The notes below the pieces were generated by a model. The model had not been told where the DNA came from, did not search any database, and saw nothing but the letters and a program-made list of their open reading frames with translations. Positions 1 through 8,725 of a stretch of 64,000 nucleotides of DNA are shown here, in pieces. Numbering within the stretch: position 1 is the stretch's first letter; each line of letters begins with the position of its first letter. Source of the stretch: Pseudarthrobacter siccitolerans. Lineage in GTDB: Bacteria; Actinomycetota; Actinomycetes; Actinomycetales; Micrococcaceae. The stretch is from the NCBI RefSeq assembly GCF_001046895.1, contig NZ_CAQI01000029.1, forward strand, positions 124,001-188,000. The letters run 5' to 3'. Position numbers and translations under genes: made by a program.

Positions 1-1716
1 ACGGCTGCCCGCCGCCAGGCTTCGGAGCTGTACGGCCCCGAGTACATCCCGCAGTCACCGCGCGTGTACACCGGCAAGGCAGCCAACGCCCAGGAAGCGC
101 ACGAGGCCATCCGCCCCGCCGGTGACTCTTTCCGTACCCCGGCCCAGGTGGCCAAGCAGCTCTCCGGCGACGAGTTCCGGCTCTACGAGCTGATCTGGAA
201 GCGGACGGTCGCGTCCCAGATGGCTGATGCCAAGGGTTCGACGGCGACCATCCGCCTGGGTGCCGTGGCTTCCGACGGGCGTGACGCTGAGTTCTCCGCC
301 TCCGGTACTGTGATCACCTTCCCGGGCTTCCTGGCAGCCTACGAGGAGGGCAAGGACGAGACCCGCGGCGACGACGATTCCGATGAAGCCCGCCGCCTGC
401 CGAACGTCGCCAAGGGTGATTCCCTCACCGCAGCCGACATCATCGCTATCGGCCATGAAACGTCCCCTCCGCCGCGCTACACCGAAGCATCACTGACGGC
501 GGAACTGGAAAAGAAGGGCATCGGCCGCCCTTCCACGTACGCCTCCACCATTTCCACCATCCAGGACCGCGGGTACGTCCGGAAGCAGGGTTCAGCCCTG
601 GTTCCCAGCTGGATCGCGTTCTCCGTGATCCGGCTGCTGGAACAGCACTTCAGCGACTACGTGGACTATGAATTCACCGCCGACATGGAAGGCGACCTGG
701 ACAAGATCGCCAACGGCCAGGCCGTGGGCGCCTCCTGGCTCCGGCACTTCTACTTCGGCGAGGATGCCGATCCGGGCCTGCTGAGCATCGTCAATAACCT
801 GGGCGAGATCGACGCACGGGAAATCAACTCGATTCCCATCACGGACGAAATCACGCTCCGGGTAGGCAAGTTCGGGCCGTACCTTGAAAGCTCCGCTGCC
901 ACTGTTGACCCCAAGACGGGCGAGATTGTGGAGTCGGCGCGGGCCAACGTGCCCGAGGACCTCGCACCGGACGAACTGACCGCGGCCAAAGCCATTGAGC
1001 TGATGGAGACCGCCGCTCCCGAAGAGCGCGTGCTGGGTACGGATCCGCACACGGGGCACACCGTCGTCGCCAAGAACGGCCGCTACGGTGCGTACGTCAC
1101 CGAGATCATCCCCGAGATGACCGAGGAACAGATCGCCGCCCAGCCGGTGGAGTACTACAAAAACGGCAAACCCAAGCCGCCCAAGAAGCCGGTCAAGGCC
1201 AAGCCCCGCACCGGATCCCTGTTCAAGTCCATGACCGTTGACTCCGTGACCCTGGATGAGGCACTTCAGCTCATGAGCCTGCCCCGCGTGCTGGGGGAGG
1301 ACGCCGAAGGCAACCTCATCACCGTGCAGAACGGCCGGTTCGGCCCGTACCTGAAGAAGGGCACCGACTCCCGGTCCATCGGCTCGGAGGAGGAGATCTT
1401 CACCATCACGCTGGAACAGGCGCTGGAGATCTACTCACAGCCGAAGCAGCGCGGCGCCCGTGCCGCCGTCCCGCCGCTGGCCGAGTTCGGCCCTGATCCG
1501 GTGTCGGAGAAGAACATCGTGGTGAAGGAAGGCCGCTTCGGCCCTTACATCACCGACGGCATCACCAACATCACTGTTCCCCGCGCCACTTCCCTGGAGG
1601 AGCTCACGCGGGAGCAGGCTGTTGAACTCCTCGCCGAGAAACGCGCCAAGGGCCCGGTCAAGCGGACCGCCACCCGCAAGGCTCCGGCCAAGAAGAAGGC
1701 AACGGCGAAGAAGTAG
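1..1716 (+). CDS. topA: DNA topoisomerase I, C-terminal part (gene starts before the window)
   Basis: Relaxes negatively supercoiled DNA by single-strand cleavage; cytoplasmic, essential in most bacteria. The reading frame is open from base 1, so the N-terminal TOPRIM domain and probably the catalytic tyrosine lie upstream. What is visible is the end of the cleavage/gate region (GKAANAQEAHEAIRPAG, then KKGIGRPSTYASTI, typical of type IA enzymes), followed by four C-terminal topoisomerase repeats marked by GKFGPYLES, GRYGAYVTE, GRFGPYLKK and GRFGPYITD, and a lysine-rich tail (KAPAKKKATAKK) as in other actinobacterial TopA proteins. The 571 codons present match the C-terminal two thirds of a roughly 900-residue enzyme. 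The next 197 bases contain no gene or clear signal that I can see. Confidence 0.97.
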   Translation, partial: TAARRQASELYGPEYIPQSPRVYTGKAANAQEAHEAIRPAGDSFRTPAQVAKQLSGDEFRLYELIWKRTVASQMADAKGSTATIRLGAVASDGRDAEFSASGTVITFPGFLAAYEEGKDETRGDDDSDEARRLPNVAKGDSLTAADIIAIGHETSPPPRYTEASLTAELEKKGIGRPSTYASTISTIQDRGYVRKQGSALVPSWIAFSVIRLLEQHFSDYVDYEFTADMEGDLDKIANGQAVGASWLRHFYFGEDADPGLLSIVNNLGEIDAREINSIPITDEITLRVGKFGPYLESSAATVDPKTGEIVESARANVPEDLAPDELTAAKAIELMETAAPEERVLGTDPHTGHTVVAKNGRYGAYVTEIIPEMTEEQIAAQPVEYYKNGKPKPPKKPVKAKPRTGSLFKSMTVDSVTLDEALQLMSLPRVLGEDAEGNLITVQNGRFGPYLKKGTDSRSIGSEEEIFTITLEQALEIYSQPKQRGARAAVPPLAEFGPDPVSEKNIVVKEGRFGPYITDGITNITVPRATSLEELTREQAVELLAEKRAKGPVKRTATRKAPAKKKATAKK

Positions 1717-1913
1717 CCTCGGCGCCGGCTGGAAGAAATCCTCTGCGTGCTCGCTCGTTCGCCCCACCGTCCCCCTCGCCTCGCAAGCTCGGCCAGGGAA
1801 CCCGGACGGTGTGGGCCCACGCTTGGACATTGTGCTGCCGGATTCCTCCCAGCCGGCTCGCAGCAAGCATTGGCCGAATTGCGGTGAAGAGTGGAACGTG
1901 ATCGGGTAGAGGC

Positions 1914-2333
1914 ATGACTGAACAGCCAGGCATTGCCGACACTACTCCGCTGAACGACCTTGAGGAGAAGCTCGCCCGGGGCGGACAGCCTGATGCCAGT
2001 CCTGTGGACGTCATCCTGTCCTTCCTTAACAGCGAGGTCTACATCGTCAGTTCGGACGATATCGAGGGCGTCGATTCCCAGGTGGAGCCGCTGGTCCTCG
2101 CCAACGCCGACGGCGAACCTGTCCTTGCCGTCTTTTCGCACCCCAGCCGGGTGGACCAGCAGTACCTGGATGCGGCCCCGAATGTACTGGGCACGCAGGG
2201 CGCCGCGATCATCGCCAACATTGGTGACGAGCTGGGAATGGTCATCAACCCCGGGGCAGAATACGGCTTTGAGATCAACCCCGAGGGCGTGGCCAACATC
2301 AAGCGCGACTTCAAGCGCGCCGACGGGGAATAA
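1914..2333 (+). CDS. SseB-family protein
   Basis: A 139-residue soluble protein resembling the SseB N-terminal domain: LEEKLARGGQPDASPVDVIL near the start, then a small alpha/beta core with LVLANADGEPVLAVFSHPSRVDQ and a closing GFEINPEGVANIKRDF. In Salmonella the SseB name belongs to a secreted effector, but actinobacterial relatives are cytoplasmic and have no established role. The stop codon lies seven bases before the next gene, so it is probably cotranscribed with the Ppx/GppA gene. ATG start at 1914; no strong Shine-Dalgarno is seen (the upstream bases are GGGTAGAGGC). The function is unknown; the family call rests on overall pattern. Confidence 0.8.
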   Translation: MTEQPGIADTTPLNDLEEKLARGGQPDASPVDVILSFLNSEVYIVSSDDIEGVDSQVEPLVLANADGEPVLAVFSHPSRVDQQYLDAAPNVLGTQGAAIIANIGDELGMVINPGAEYGFEINPEGVANIKRDFKRADGE

Positions 2334-2340
2334 TGTCAGC

Positions 2341-3330
2341 ATGCGGCTAGGCGTCCTTGATATCGGCTCAAACACTGTCCATCTCCTCCTGGTGGATGCC
2401 CACCCCGGCGCGCGGCCAGTGCCGTTCGCCTCGCACAAGCGTCCGCTTTCCCTGGTCCAGTACCTCGAACCGGACGGCAGCATCAGCGACGCGGGCCAGC
2501 ACGAACTCACCGAATTCGTCCTGGAAGCCTGGGAATTCGCTGCCCGGCACAAGGCCGAGGATCTCCTGGCATTCTGTACCTCCGCCATCCGCGAGGCCAC
2601 CAACGGCCCCGAAGTCCTGGCCCGGGTCAAGCACGAAACCACCGTCACGCTGCAGGAGCTGACCGGAAGCGAAGAAGCGTCCATGACCTTCTTCGCCGTC
2701 CGGCGCTGGCACGGCTGGGGAGCCGGACCCATCCTCAACCTGGATATCGGCGGCGGCTCCTTCGAAATGGCGTTTGGCCAGGACGAACTGCCGGAAGTGG
2801 CCACGTCCGTGCCGCTGGGCGCCAGCCGCCTGACGCGGGACTGGCTGGCCGAGGACCCTCCCTCCGCGAAAAGCGTTAAGGAACTCCGGCGCTACATCCG
2901 GGCCACCCTCAAGCCTGCGGTCCGGGAATTCGACGGGCTGGGCCGGGCCAATGTTGTTGCCGGTACCTCCAAGACCTTCCGGTCCCTGGCGCGGATTGCC
3001 GGAGCCGCCCCGAGCGCGGCCGGACCCTACGTGAAGCGGGAGCTGCACGGTTCCGATCTTGGCGTGTGGGCACAGCGCATTTCCGCCATGAAGGCCGAAG
3101 ACCGGCTCCACCTGCCCGGCGTTTCCGAAGCCCGTGCCCATCAGCTGCTGGCCGGTGCGCTGGTGGCGGAGGCAGCGCTGGAGCTGTTCAAGTTCAAGAA
3201 AATCAAGATTTGTCCGTGGGCGCTTCGCGAAGGGCTGATCCTGCGCCGCCTCGACCAGCTGGTGTTCTCCGGGCCTTTGGAGCCGGCCCCGCATGTTACG
3301 CCGCCGGCCGTCCAGGCTGCCGCCGTCTGA
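2341..3330 (+). CDS. ppx: Ppx/GppA-family exopolyphosphatase
   Basis: ASKHA-fold phosphatase of the Ppx/GppA family, which removes terminal phosphate from polyphosphate or pppGpp. Seen: phosphate-1 loop DIGSNTVHLLLVD at residues 5-17, the catalytic-region segment TSAIREATNG, and phosphate-2 loop NLDIGGGSFEMAFG in the middle. At 329 residues it is the short actinobacterial form without the C-terminal HD-like domains of the E. coli enzymes. The ATG at 2341 was chosen because it places the phosphate loop at the N-terminus; the same frame is open further upstream but only by overlapping the SseB-like gene. Whether polyphosphate or pppGpp is the main substrate cannot be told from sequence. Confidence 0.93.
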   Translation: MRLGVLDIGSNTVHLLLVDAHPGARPVPFASHKRPLSLVQYLEPDGSISDAGQHELTEFVLEAWEFAARHKAEDLLAFCTSAIREATNGPEVLARVKHETTVTLQELTGSEEASMTFFAVRRWHGWGAGPILNLDIGGGSFEMAFGQDELPEVATSVPLGASRLTRDWLAEDPPSAKSVKELRRYIRATLKPAVREFDGLGRANVVAGTSKTFRSLARIAGAAPSAAGPYVKRELHGSDLGVWAQRISAMKAEDRLHLPGVSEARAHQLLAGALVAEAALELFKFKKIKICPWALREGLILRRLDQLVFSGPLEPAPHVTPPAVQAAAV

Positions 3331-3364
3331 ACGCAGCACCTTCTTAGGAAGACTGCAACGCAAT

Positions 3365-3415
3365 AGCGGAAGCACGGCTAAAGCGGAAGCACGGCTTAAA
3401 AGCGGAAGCACCGGC
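3365..3415 (+). repeat. Three short direct repeats in the ppx-proC gap
   Basis: AGCGGAAGCACGGCT occurs at 3365-3379 and 3382-3396, and a variant ending CACCGGC at 3401-3415. The spacing (17 and 19 bases) is too irregular for a CRISPR array and no frame is kept. The 348-base gap between ppx and proC holds these repeats, the hairpins listed next, and a repeated TGAGGTAC at 3506-3513 and 3538-3545. No further gene is seen in it. Confidence 0.7.
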
Positions 3416-3486
3416 GTCCGAGACAGGAAAATGGGGGAAAACCTGTCCCGTCCGCCGGTGCCCTGGCAGGCATCCCCATGCCTGCC
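3409..3486. other. Two consecutive hairpins, possible structured RNA or terminator
   Basis: First hairpin: CACCGGCG (3409-3416) pairs with CGCCGGTG (3453-3460), and inside it GACAGG (3422-3427) pairs with CCTGTC (3442-3447) around a loop containing GGGGG. Second hairpin: GGCAGGCAT (3465-3473) and ATGCCTGCC (3478-3486) with a CCCC loop, perfect over nine pairs. No T-run follows, so a standard intrinsic terminator is not obvious. I could not match it to a known riboswitch consensus. Confidence 0.55.
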
Positions 3487-3678
3487 GCATCACTCGCACC
3501 CTCAATGAGGTACTAACTACAGTAGGGCCGCTAGTTGTGAGGTACCTGCGCCCAACATGTGAGCCAGCTGTGAATGCGTTTCGGGAAGTTCCCGGCGTGC
3601 GGAATTGATGTCCGGAGCGTCAGGGCGGCCCGCTTAACGAGTTCTGCACGTGCCGGATCTAACTGCAATGATGGAGCC

Positions 3679-4512
3679 ATGAGCAACCGAATCGCATTCC
3701 TTGGCTGTGGGTCCATGAACGAAGCCATCCTCGGCGGTCTGCTGGAAGCCGGCACGGACCCGGCTGACGTCGTGGCCACGGTCCGGCGTGCAGAGCGTGC
3801 CGCGGAGCTGGCCGAGCGCCACCATGGCATCACCGCGATCGCCGGTGAGGAGGAGCCGGACAACAACAAGCAGGCCACCAAGGGATCCGCCGTCGTGATC
3901 CTTGGGGTCAAACCGGTTGGCATCACCGATCTGGCCCGGGAAATCAGTTCCTCACTGGCGCCGGACACCGTAGTGGTCAGCGTGGCTGCCGCCGTTTCGA
4001 TCGCCCAGCTGGAGGCCGCCCTCCCGGCCGGCCAGCCCGTGATCCGGACCATGCCCAACACTCCCGCCAAGCTGGGACGCGGGGTTGTATCGGTCTCACC
4101 GGGCACCAACTGCACTCCCGAACAGCTGCAGAAGGTCAAGGAGATCCTGCAAGGCGCCGGAACCGTTGTGGAGGTGCCGGAGGAACAGGTGGACGCCCTG
4201 TCGGCAATCAGCGGCTCCGGACCCGCCTACGCCTTCTATCTCGCCGAGGCGATGGCGGCGGCAGGTCAGGAGCTGGGCCTGGATGCGGAACTGTCCCTGC
4301 TCCTGGCCCGGGAGACAGTGGCCGGCGCCGGGTTTATGCTCGCCGAGCCCGGGGCGGACCCGTCGGCCCTGCGGAAAGCGGTGACCAGCCCGAACGGCAC
4401 CACCGAACGCGCCATCGCAACCTTTGACGAGCGCGGCATCCCGTCCATCATTGCCGCCGGAGCCCGGGCGGCGGCAGACCGGGCCGCGGAGATCACCAAA
4501 CAGCTCGGCTGA
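3679..4512 (+). CDS. proC: Pyrroline-5-carboxylate reductase
   Basis: Reduces 1-pyrroline-5-carboxylate to L-proline with NAD(P)H, the last step of proline synthesis; cytoplasmic. Seen: N-terminal Rossmann motif FLGCGSMNEAILGGLLEAG, the central RTMPNTPAKLGRG segment, and the C-terminal dimer/active-site signature ISGSGPAYAFYLAEAM followed by VTSPNGTTERAI. The 277 residues are normal for the family. The frame is open upstream to 3574, but homology begins at MSNRIAF, so ATG 3679 (GGAG six bases upstream) is preferred. It ends convergently with ktrA, with a palindromic repeat in the 76-base gap. Confidence 0.96.
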   Translation: MSNRIAFLGCGSMNEAILGGLLEAGTDPADVVATVRRAERAAELAERHHGITAIAGEEEPDNNKQATKGSAVVILGVKPVGITDLAREISSSLAPDTVVVSVAAAVSIAQLEAALPAGQPVIRTMPNTPAKLGRGVVSVSPGTNCTPEQLQKVKEILQGAGTVVEVPEEQVDALSAISGSGPAYAFYLAEAMAAAGQELGLDAELSLLLARETVAGAGFMLAEPGADPSALRKAVTSPNGTTERAIATFDERGIPSIIAAGARAAADRAAEITKQLG

Positions 4513-4518
4513 CCTCCG

Positions 4519-4581
4519 GAGTTTTTGTCCAGATATGCCGACTTGAGCGGCCCCCAAGCCTGCATATCTGGACAAAAACTC
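4519..4581. repeat. Palindromic repeat, copy 1 (20-bp perfect arms)
   Basis: Left arm GAGTTTTTGTCCAGATATGC at 4519-4538 and its exact reverse complement at 4562-4581 flank a 23-base loop containing CGACTTG. It lies between the convergent genes proC and ktrA. A second copy lies at 10893-10955 with a different but still self-complementary middle of the arm (GGGC/GCCC in place of GTCC/GGAC). The A-run is in the right arm on either strand's reading of the stem, so it is not a typical U-tail terminator. Confidence 0.9.
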
Positions 4582-4588
4582 TCAAGAT

Positions 4589-5275
4589 TTACGGGCGGGC
4601 GGCGAAGCGCTCCAGCAGGTCCACGTGCCCGGACACGATCAGCATGTCCCTGGAGGACACCTTGGTTTCCGGCCGCGCATAAGTGAAGTCCTCGCCCGGC
4701 GACTTGACGCCCACAATCGTGACGCCGTACTTGGACCGCACCTTGGACTCGTCCAGGGTGAACCCCACCGTTTCGCGCGGCGGGTACATCTTGACGATGG
4801 CGAAGTCGTCGTCGAACTCGATGAAGTCCAGCATGCGCCCCGAAACGAGGTGCGCGGCCCGGACGCCGGCGTCGGCCTCCGGGTAGATCACGTGGTTGGC
4901 GCCGATGCGGGTCAGGATTTTGCCGTGGGACGGCGTAATGGCCTTCACCCAGAGGTGCTCGATGCCGAGGTCCACCAGGTTGACGGTGATCAGCACCGAG
5001 GATTCGATGGACGTGCCAACGCCCACGACGGCGGAGCTGAACTCCTGTGCGCCGAGCTGGCGGAGTGCGTCGATGTTGGTGGCGTCGGCCTCCACCACGT
5101 GCGTCAGGAGGGGAGCCCACTTCTGCACCAGGGTCCGGTCCCGTTCGATCGCGAGCACCTCGCGGCCCTGCTTGACCAGTTGCTCGGCAGTGGATGAGCC
5201 GAAGCGTCCCAGCCCGATCACCAGCACCGGAGCATTGTGGGCGGGGCGCCTGGGGGCGTCTTGGGAACTAGCCAA
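4589..5275 (-). CDS. ktrA: KtrA/TrkA-type potassium channel regulatory subunit
   Basis: Cytoplasmic RCK-domain subunit that gates a membrane K+ channel in response to nucleotides. Seen: N-terminal Rossmann motif VLVIGLGRFGSSTAEQL (residues about 17-33), acidic end of the second strand AIERD, and a C-terminal TrkA_C-like domain (FTLDESKVRSKYGVTIVGVK, then SRDMLIVSGHVDLLERF). The 228 residues match single-RCK KtrA rather than the doubled TrkA of E. coli. The first codon that keeps the Rossmann fold intact is TTG at 5275; it overlaps the end of ktrB by eight bases (TTGGCTAG), implying translational coupling. Confidence 0.9.
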   Translation of the reverse strand: MASSQDAPRRPAHNAPVLVIGLGRFGSSTAEQLVKQGREVLAIERDRTLVQKWAPLLTHVVEADATNIDALRQLGAQEFSSAVVGVGTSIESSVLITVNLVDLGIEHLWVKAITPSHGKILTRIGANHVIYPEADAGVRAAHLVSGRMLDFIEFDDDFAIVKMYPPRETVGFTLDESKVRSKYGVTIVGVKSPGEDFTYARPETKVSSRDMLIVSGHVDLLERFAARP

Positions 5276-6701
5276 TGATGGGCCTCTCTTCGGGGTAGTG
5301 GTACAACTGGCTGCGCTGGCGCAGGGCCAGGGCAGCGGCGAGGGTTACGGTGCCTACACGGCCCGCAAACATGAGCGCTGTCAGGACGTAGACGCCTTCA
5401 GGCGGAACTTCCGCGCTGAGGTTGGTGCTCAGCCCCACCGTGGCGAACGCGGAAATGGTCTCGAACAGTACGCGGTCCAGGGATGCGCCGCTGATGTGAA
5501 GCAGGAGGAACGCGGAGACGGATACCAGCGTGGCGCCGGCAACGATGACCGAAATGGCCACCCGCATGCTGCCCTCCGGGATGGTCCTGCCGTAGACCTT
5601 GACGTCGGCGTCACCCCGGGCCTCGGCAACGATGGCCAGGAACATCACGGCGATGGTGGTCACTTTGATGCCGCCCGCCGTCGACGCTGAACCGCCGCCG
5701 GCGAACATCAGGGCGTCCGTCAGGAGCATGGTAGTGGATTCCATCTGGTTCTGGTCCACCAGGTTGAACCCGCCCGACCGGGTCATGACCGAGGCAAAAA
5801 GCGAGTGCGTGATCTTGTCGCCAAAATCCATGGAACCGATGGTCCGCGTGTTTTCCCACTCCATCAGCCCCCACAGGAAGGTGCCGGCCGCCAGCAGGAT
5901 AAACGAGACCTGGATGGTGAGCTTGGTGTGCAGGTTCCACTTTTTCCAGTTCAACCCGTTCTGCTGCAGGACCATCACCACCGGGAAGCCCAGGCTCCCC
6001 AGGAACACACCAAGCATCAGGGGCACCAGGATCCACAGGTCCGTCTCGTACGGCACAATGCCGTCCGAGTGCGGGGTAAAACCGGCGTTGTTGAAGGATG
6101 AGATGGCATAGAAGATGCCGTGCCAGACGGATTGCCAGAAGGGCTCGCCCAGGGTCAGGAAGCGGGGGATCAGGGCCAGCGCGAGGATTCCTTCGATGAC
6201 CACCGACGTGGTGATGACGATCCGCAGCAGCGTACCCACTTCGCCAAGGCGGCCCGCATTGTTCATAGACTCCGCTGCAATGATCTTCCCGCGGACTCCG
6301 AGGCGTTTGCTGACCATCAGGGCCAGCAGCGAGGCGAGCGTCAGGGTGCCCAGTCCGCCGATAAAGACGCCGATCAGGATCACCAGCTGGCCGAAGAAGG
6401 ACCAGTGGACCGCCGTCGACACCACTGTGAGGCCCGTGACGCACACGGCGGAGACGGCCGTGAACAAAGCCTGGTGCGGCGGAGTTACGGTGCCGGTGGC
6501 GGATGAGATGGGCAGGGAGAGCAGGAACGTGAACACCAGGCACACGCCGGCGAACGCGCTCAGCGCCAGCCGGGCCGGCGAGGTGTTGGCAATCTCGTCG
6601 ATGAAGTCCCGGAGCCGCGTCAGGACCCAGAGGCCCTCCCGCTCCTGTGCGGCGGGATGCCAGCTGGCCGGGTTCCGGGGCCTCGACTGGCTTTGCGTCA
6701 T
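5268..6701 (-). CDS. ktrB: KtrB/TrkH-type potassium transporter membrane subunit
   Basis: Na+- or H+-coupled K+ uptake channel, integral membrane, partner of the downstream KtrA. Four selectivity-filter segments are visible: CVTGLTVVST, SSFNNAGFTPHSDG, MTRSGGFNLVDQ and AFATVGLSTNLS, separated by paired membrane segments as expected for the SKT superfamily. Start at 6701 (MTQSQSRP) is supported by GAGGAA upstream of the ATG; an upstream extension of 57 codons in the same frame has no transporter character. The 477 residues fit KtrB. Intracellular K+ often responds to c-di-AMP or osmotic stress in this family, but no such riboswitch was recognised in the 106-base gap upstream. Confidence 0.93.
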   Translation of the reverse strand: MTQSQSRPRNPASWHPAAQEREGLWVLTRLRDFIDEIANTSPARLALSAFAGVCLVFTFLLSLPISSATGTVTPPHQALFTAVSAVCVTGLTVVSTAVHWSFFGQLVILIGVFIGGLGTLTLASLLALMVSKRLGVRGKIIAAESMNNAGRLGEVGTLLRIVITTSVVIEGILALALIPRFLTLGEPFWQSVWHGIFYAISSFNNAGFTPHSDGIVPYETDLWILVPLMLGVFLGSLGFPVVMVLQQNGLNWKKWNLHTKLTIQVSFILLAAGTFLWGLMEWENTRTIGSMDFGDKITHSLFASVMTRSGGFNLVDQNQMESTTMLLTDALMFAGGGSASTAGGIKVTTIAVMFLAIVAEARGDADVKVYGRTIPEGSMRVAISVIVAGATLVSVSAFLLLHISGASLDRVLFETISAFATVGLSTNLSAEVPPEGVYVLTALMFAGRVGTVTLAAALALRQRSQLYHYPEERPIIG

Positions 6702-6807
6702 GTGTGGCTTTTTCCTCGGTAAGAATCTGCTTCCCTCAGTAGTAAACCACTTATGCCCGCGTAATGGCCGGGCGGGAAGGGCTGCAGGCTCGGGTAGCCT
6801 GTGATTG

Positions 6808-8019
6808 ATGACATATCTGCCGGGTCTCAGCCAGCCCGCGCCGCCAACGACGGTGGCGTGGGGCGCTGACATGACCGCCTACAATTTCGGTCCCGGCCAC
6901 CCCATGGCACCCGAGCGGATGGACCTCACCGCACGCCTGGCCCGCAGCCTGGGGCTGTTCGAGCTCGACCATGTCACCGTCGAAGCCCCTTACGTCGCTA
7001 CTGACCCTGAGCTCGAGTCCGTCCACTCGGCCGAGTTTGTGGCAGCCGTCCGCAGGGTCAGCGAGGACCCCTATGCGACCGACGAATCGCGGGGCCTCGG
7101 CACTGAAGATGATCCGGCGTTCGCCGGAATGCACGAGGCCGCCGCCAGGCTGGCCGGCGGCTCCCTGTTAAGCGCTGCAAAGATCCTGGACGGATCGGCC
7201 CTGCACGCGGTCAACTTCGGCGGCGGCATGCACCACGCCTCCCGCGACCGGGCCAGCGGATTCTGCATCTACAACGACGCCGCACTGGCCGTGCAAAAGC
7301 TGCTCGACGGCGGCATCGGCAAGGTGGCATACCTCGACGTCGATGCCCACCACGGGGACGGAACGGAGAGTATCTTCTGGGACGATCCCCGGGTGCTCAC
7401 GGTATCCCTGCACGAAAGCGGGCTCACCCTGTTCCCGGGCACCGGATTCGCCAACGAGATCGGCGGCCCCGCAGCAGAGGGAACGGCGGTCAACATCGCC
7501 CTGCCCTCCGGGACTGGCGACGCCGGCTGGCTGCGCGCGTTCCACGCGGTGGTGCCGCAGCTGGTGGCGGCATTCCAGCCGGAGGTGATCGTCAGCCAGC
7601 ACGGCTGCGACTCCCACCGGACCGATCCGCTCACCCACCTCAACCTCAGCGTGGACGGGCAGCGGGAGGCGGCCACCGCCGTCGGGAACCTCGCCGCCCG
7701 GTGCTGCGACAACCGCTGGATTGCCACCGGTGGCGGCGGGTACAACGTGCTGCAGGTGGTCCCGCGCTCATGGAGCCACCTGATTGCCATCGCCGCGGGC
7801 CGGCCGGTACCGCTGCGGACTCCGGTCCCGGAGGACTGGCGCACGTACGTTGAGGAGAAGTTCGGTGCTTCGGCGCCTGGCCTGATGGGCGACGACGTGG
7901 AGCTGTGGTGGCGCTCCTGGGAAGTGGGGTTCGACCCCAACGACGCCGTGGACCGCACCGTGATGGCTACCCGGAAAGCCGTGTTTCCACTGCACGGACT
8001 GGACCCCTGGTTCGACTAG
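6808..8019 (+). CDS. acuC: AcuC-like deacetylase (class II histone-deacetylase fold)
   Basis: Zn-dependent hydrolase of the arginase/deacetylase fold; AcuC in Bacillus deacetylates acetyl-CoA synthetase. Seen: NFGGGMHHASRDRASGF with the paired catalytic histidines, the metal motif DVDAHHGDGTE, SQHGCDSHRTDPL containing the second metal Asp, and the closing GGGGYN. Length 403 residues, slightly longer than most AcuC. The ATG at 6808 follows TAGCCT by only seven bases, so a leaderless transcript is likely; the TTG three bases earlier is an alternative. It is divergent from ktrB. The substrate here is not shown by the context. Confidence 0.9.
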   Translation: MTYLPGLSQPAPPTTVAWGADMTAYNFGPGHPMAPERMDLTARLARSLGLFELDHVTVEAPYVATDPELESVHSAEFVAAVRRVSEDPYATDESRGLGTEDDPAFAGMHEAAARLAGGSLLSAAKILDGSALHAVNFGGGMHHASRDRASGFCIYNDAALAVQKLLDGGIGKVAYLDVDAHHGDGTESIFWDDPRVLTVSLHESGLTLFPGTGFANEIGGPAAEGTAVNIALPSGTGDAGWLRAFHAVVPQLVAAFQPEVIVSQHGCDSHRTDPLTHLNLSVDGQREAATAVGNLAARCCDNRWIATGGGGYNVLQVVPRSWSHLIAIAAGRPVPLRTPVPEDWRTYVEEKFGASAPGLMGDDVELWWRSWEVGFDPNDAVDRTVMATRKAVFPLHGLDPWFD

Positions 8020-8108
8020 AATCACGCTCCCGCGGGCCCGCTTCCCATTGGCTTGGGCCGGCGAAATAGTTGATGCCTTTCGGCGTATATGTCGCTAGGG
8101 TGGGAGGC

Positions 8109-8714
8109 ATGGTGACAGACGACGTATTTGCCGTCATAGCGGAATCGACCCGGCGGGACATCCTGACCTCCCTTCGTTCCGGAGACAAGGCCGTGGGGGA
8201 GCTCGTGGAGGAACTGGCGGCAAGCCAGCCCACCATTTCCAAGCACCTTAAGGTCCTGCGTGAGGCGCAGCTGGTGAGTATGCGCGCGCAGGGCCAGAAG
8301 CGCTACTACGCGCTGAACCGCGAGCCCCTGGAGGGGATTGCCAGCTGGCTTGAAACGTTCGACGTCGGCTCGGCAGCTTCCGCGGCGCAGTCACCTGCTG
8401 CACCTGCCGCCCCAGCCGGCGCGAGGAGCGAAGTTCCCGCACCGACAGCAGGGGAAACATACCCGCGCGTGGCGGCTCCGGCGGACCACACCGCAGCTGA
8501 TGCCGTGGCAGCGGACGCTGTCTTCGCCGGCGTCCTGGCGCCCGACGGCGCCGACCTGAGTCCCGCCGTCGTCATTCCCGGCGGAACTGCTGCGCCGCTC
8601 AGCGATGACAGCGTGCCGCAGCAGATCGGCCGCACTGTAGGCCGCGCGGCCACCAAGGCAGCCGACCTGCTGGCGAACCTCCCCAACCTGCCAAAGTTCG
8701 GCCGCAAGAAGTAG
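8109..8714 (+). CDS. ArsR-family winged-helix regulator with long C-terminal tail
   Basis: DNA-binding protein. Residues 1-80 form a winged helix: FAVIAESTRRDILTSL, then the recognition region ASQPTISKHLKVLREAQLV and wing RAQGQKRYYALN. No cysteine cluster typical of metal sensors is visible in that domain, so it is probably of the non-metal ArsR type. Residues 90-185 are alanine/proline-rich and probably disordered; the protein ends in a short basic segment LANLPNLPKFGRKK. ATG 8109 has GGGAGG immediately upstream (GGGTGGGAGGC), which fixes the start. It lies close before the convergent lldD. The target genes are unknown. Confidence 0.85.
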   Translation: MVTDDVFAVIAESTRRDILTSLRSGDKAVGELVEELAASQPTISKHLKVLREAQLVSMRAQGQKRYYALNREPLEGIASWLETFDVGSAASAAQSPAAPAAPAGARSEVPAPTAGETYPRVAAPADHTAADAVAADAVFAGVLAPDGADLSPAVVIPGGTAAPLSDDSVPQQIGRTVGRAATKAADLLANLPNLPKFGRKK

Positions 8715-8725
8715 CGTCCGGACGC

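Noticed and set aside
3409..3486. Hairpins in the ppx-proC gap as a c-di-AMP or cobalamin riboswitch
   Set aside because: I could not find the conserved core of either class; only pairing and a G-rich loop are visible.
4519..4581. The 20-bp-arm palindrome as an ordinary bidirectional intrinsic terminator
   Set aside because: The T-run is at the start of the stem and an A-run at its end, on both strands; no U-tail follows the hairpin.
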